Shown in pieces: positions 62,145 through 64,000 of a stretch of DNA of 64,000 nucleotides (positions are counted from its first letter, which is position 1; the number at the start of each line of letters is the position of its first letter). The DNA comes from Dromaius novaehollandiae (lineage: Eukaryota > Chordata > Aves > Casuariiformes > Dromaiidae), in the NCBI RefSeq assembly GCF_036370855.1, contig NC_088099.1, positions 90,211,820 to 90,275,819 on the forward strand. The letters run 5' to 3'. The translations under genes and the position numbers were made by a program. The notes under the pieces are model-generated. The model saw nothing but the letters and a program-made list of their open reading frames with translations, was not told the DNA's origin and made no database searches.

Positions 62145-64000
62145 AGTTTACAATAAATCTGCATTTTCTTTGGTCACGGGCAATGACTCCCTTTCTTTGT
62201 AAATGCATTATGGAACCCAGATCTTCTGAAAGAGTCCATCAAATGGCACTGTATTGGTTTAGGCTGAGGGCATCCAGCCCTGTCATTGTCTCTGCTTTCA
62301 TAGCTATGGAAAATGTCTCCTATGTGTTTGCTCTGTCTCTTTCTAAGAAATAAGGCTTAAGGGAAGACCTTATAATGGGGGGAAATTTCAAGGACAAACA
62401 AGGGAAGACAGGCTACAAGAACAGATGTTAATGAATATGTCCAATTCTATGCCATTATCATGTTTCCTTTTCAGCCAAGCACAATGACCTCCAAGAGTTC
62501 GATTATTTAGTATTCTTCCTGGTAACTTATTTTACTCAACTGTTAAACTAATGTTATTTCAAATCAGTTAAGCTCAATCAGATAAAATCAATTTTGAGAA
62601 CTTCTCTGGAGAAAGAAAGGAATCTAATTTTTAGCTAATACGCCTATTTTTATTTATTTTATTAATGAGTAACTCAAACTAAAAAAAATAAAAAAGGACA
62701 CTGAATCCAGGTATTAGCCCTGAACAGAATGTAGCCAGGGTATGATCAGAAATCAGTTTCAACAAAAAAATTCTTTAATACTTTACATTTTCATAGTGAA
62801 ACAGATGTCTAATAGACTGTGGCCTGATCTATCAAAAATTTCAGGCATATTCATATGACGTACCCCACTGAAGTCAATTGAACATGCTTAAAGTCAGGTA
62901 ATGTTTAAGTATTTTTCTGAATCAGGATCTAAAAAGGCTAGTGGAAGCATGATGTGCTCTGCCAAAAGCAAAAAGGATGAGGAGACAGTTTAACCGTTTG
63001 AATTATTTCTCTCTCACCACTTGCCCCTGACCCTCCACTGCAGCGTGTTTTCCCTTCAGCTGTCTTGCTCTCTCTTACTCTCTCTCGTGCGTGTGTACAC
63101 ATTGACTCTCATTTGGGACTTGCACAGTTTAGGTGCTCTGCTGGAAAACTTGTGGTCTGGCATCCACTGAGAAACTGGCCACCCCTCACTAGCATGGTCT
63201 GCGCTCCCATACGTCGGAATGCTGTGCTTCAGCAAGAGTCCACGTACGTGGCAGCAAATTGAAACCACCAAGGCTCTGTGCAGGCACAGATGTCCAGCCA
63301 TGTGGATGTATTGTAGCGAGTTAAGGAAATAAAAGTGGTAGAGAAAAACAAGGGAAGGCAGCGCTATTAGGCTTAAAATAGGGCCAAGTGCATGTTTGCA
63401 GATTCACTGCTCCATTAAATGAGGTTAAGGGATTTTGTTATTTTATATATGTCTGCTTCTTCTGGAAACATGGCAGAGGTGAATTTTTTGGCAAACAATT
63501 CTTACTAGCAAAATAGGAATACTCACAAACATATTTTACTTTTTTTTTTTTCAGTGATGTAGCAATGCCCAAATGCTACCCAAATTAAAGTAGAAATGCA
63601 AAATACAAAGTCTGCATAGAACATATTCATCCAGCTAGCTACATTCAAAACCATAGCTGTAAATACAAAAAATAATCATCATCATCGGAATACAGTTTTT
63701 ATGTTGTTTTCCTGCTCTCCAAACACTTTGAATTAGGTTGCTGAGGCCTCTTCCTCCTCTGCTGTGCTGCATCTTGTCACGTGAGGGATCATAAACAAGG
63801 TAATGTTATTGAAAATGCCATCAATGTGATAAAGTACACCGAAACAAACATTTCAAGTTACATATCTGCAGATAAGTGTAGCTCCCTTCGCACACAGGTC
63901 TAATACTTTTTGGCTCACTGACTTTTGGGTAGCTGATAGTTTGGACTTCCCTCAGATATTTTTTTGTTTTCTTTGGATAGTTTGCTTCTAATTCACTCCT
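62144..64000. other. Non-coding stretch to window end
   Basis: No supported gene. A T run at about 63539-63552 ends in an acceptor-like TTTTCAG, but no convincing exon follows. The 63056-63301 frames on both strands have no recognisable product. An (ATC)n tract lies near 63674-63685. Confidence 0.55.

Noticed and set aside
62023-62353. Frames with Thr-His or Cys-Val dipeptide repeats
   Set aside because: Direct translation of the (GT)n microsatellite.
1-64000. CR1 LINE copies expected in a bird
   Set aside because: I looked for the CR1 3' end octamer repeats and conserved tail text on both strands and found none I could support; small old fragments may be missed by eye.
1-64000. CRISPR arrays, bacterial operons, tRNA or rRNA genes
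   Set aside because: No spaced direct repeats of the CRISPR kind, no ribosome-binding-site-led long frames, and no cloverleaf or rRNA sequence was seen.

Overview
This window looks like AT-rich, repeat-poor vertebrate nuclear DNA, most likely from a bird macrochromosome gene desert or a very long intron. The case for a bird is indirect. There are almost no recent SINEs or LINEs in 64 kb. A decayed MIR-type CORE-SINE survives, there is a solo retroviral LTR, and microsatellites are short and scattered. I cannot exclude another sauropsid, and I recognised no CR1 copy, which would have settled it. There are no bacterial-style operons, no confident protein-coding gene, and no tRNA, rRNA or CRISPR. 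Nearly all open frames are short chance frames in AT-rich DNA.

Layout. Positions 1-12,420 are unique AT-rich sequence apart from a roughly 350-bp interspersed element ending in a 27-A tract (about 2,745-3,134). A diverged second copy of this element lies at about 24,365-24,710. A clear MIR relic sits at about 12,422-12,630. From 13.8 to 29.6 kb there are simple repeats and one minus-strand stretch at about 23,477-23,693 with a strong splice-acceptor-like sequence and an open frame. The densest structured region is 29.6-31.75 kb. It holds two diverged, same-orientation copies of a 400-bp unit about 1.75 kb apart. Between them lies a 672-bp solo LTR with TG...CA ends, a TATA box and a polyadenylation signal, plus about 490 bp of GC-richer sequence.

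From 31.8 to 49.9 kb the sequence is again a desert with microsatellites, short tandem duplications and a 37-A tract. At about 49.95-50.6 kb there is a degraded endogenous-retrovirus-like fragment: a decayed nucleocapsid zinc knuckle followed by a possible dUTPase-like segment. The 49,974-50,074 piece could alternatively be a cellular exon. At 57.7-58.24 kb on the minus strand is the longest open frame in the window (175 codons), of unknown identity. At about 60.3-61.1 kb a GC-richer island carries a TATA-like box, an acceptor-like site and a 61-codon open frame. The rest is unique sequence with a G-rich/(GT)n tract at 62.07-62.14 kb.

The genes do not form a pathway. The window is best read as non-coding DNA with fossil mobile elements and three or four weak exon or pseudogene candidates. 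The most interesting unexplained items are the paired 400-bp units around the LTR, the dispersed 2.7/24.4-kb element, and the 175-codon and 61-codon frames.
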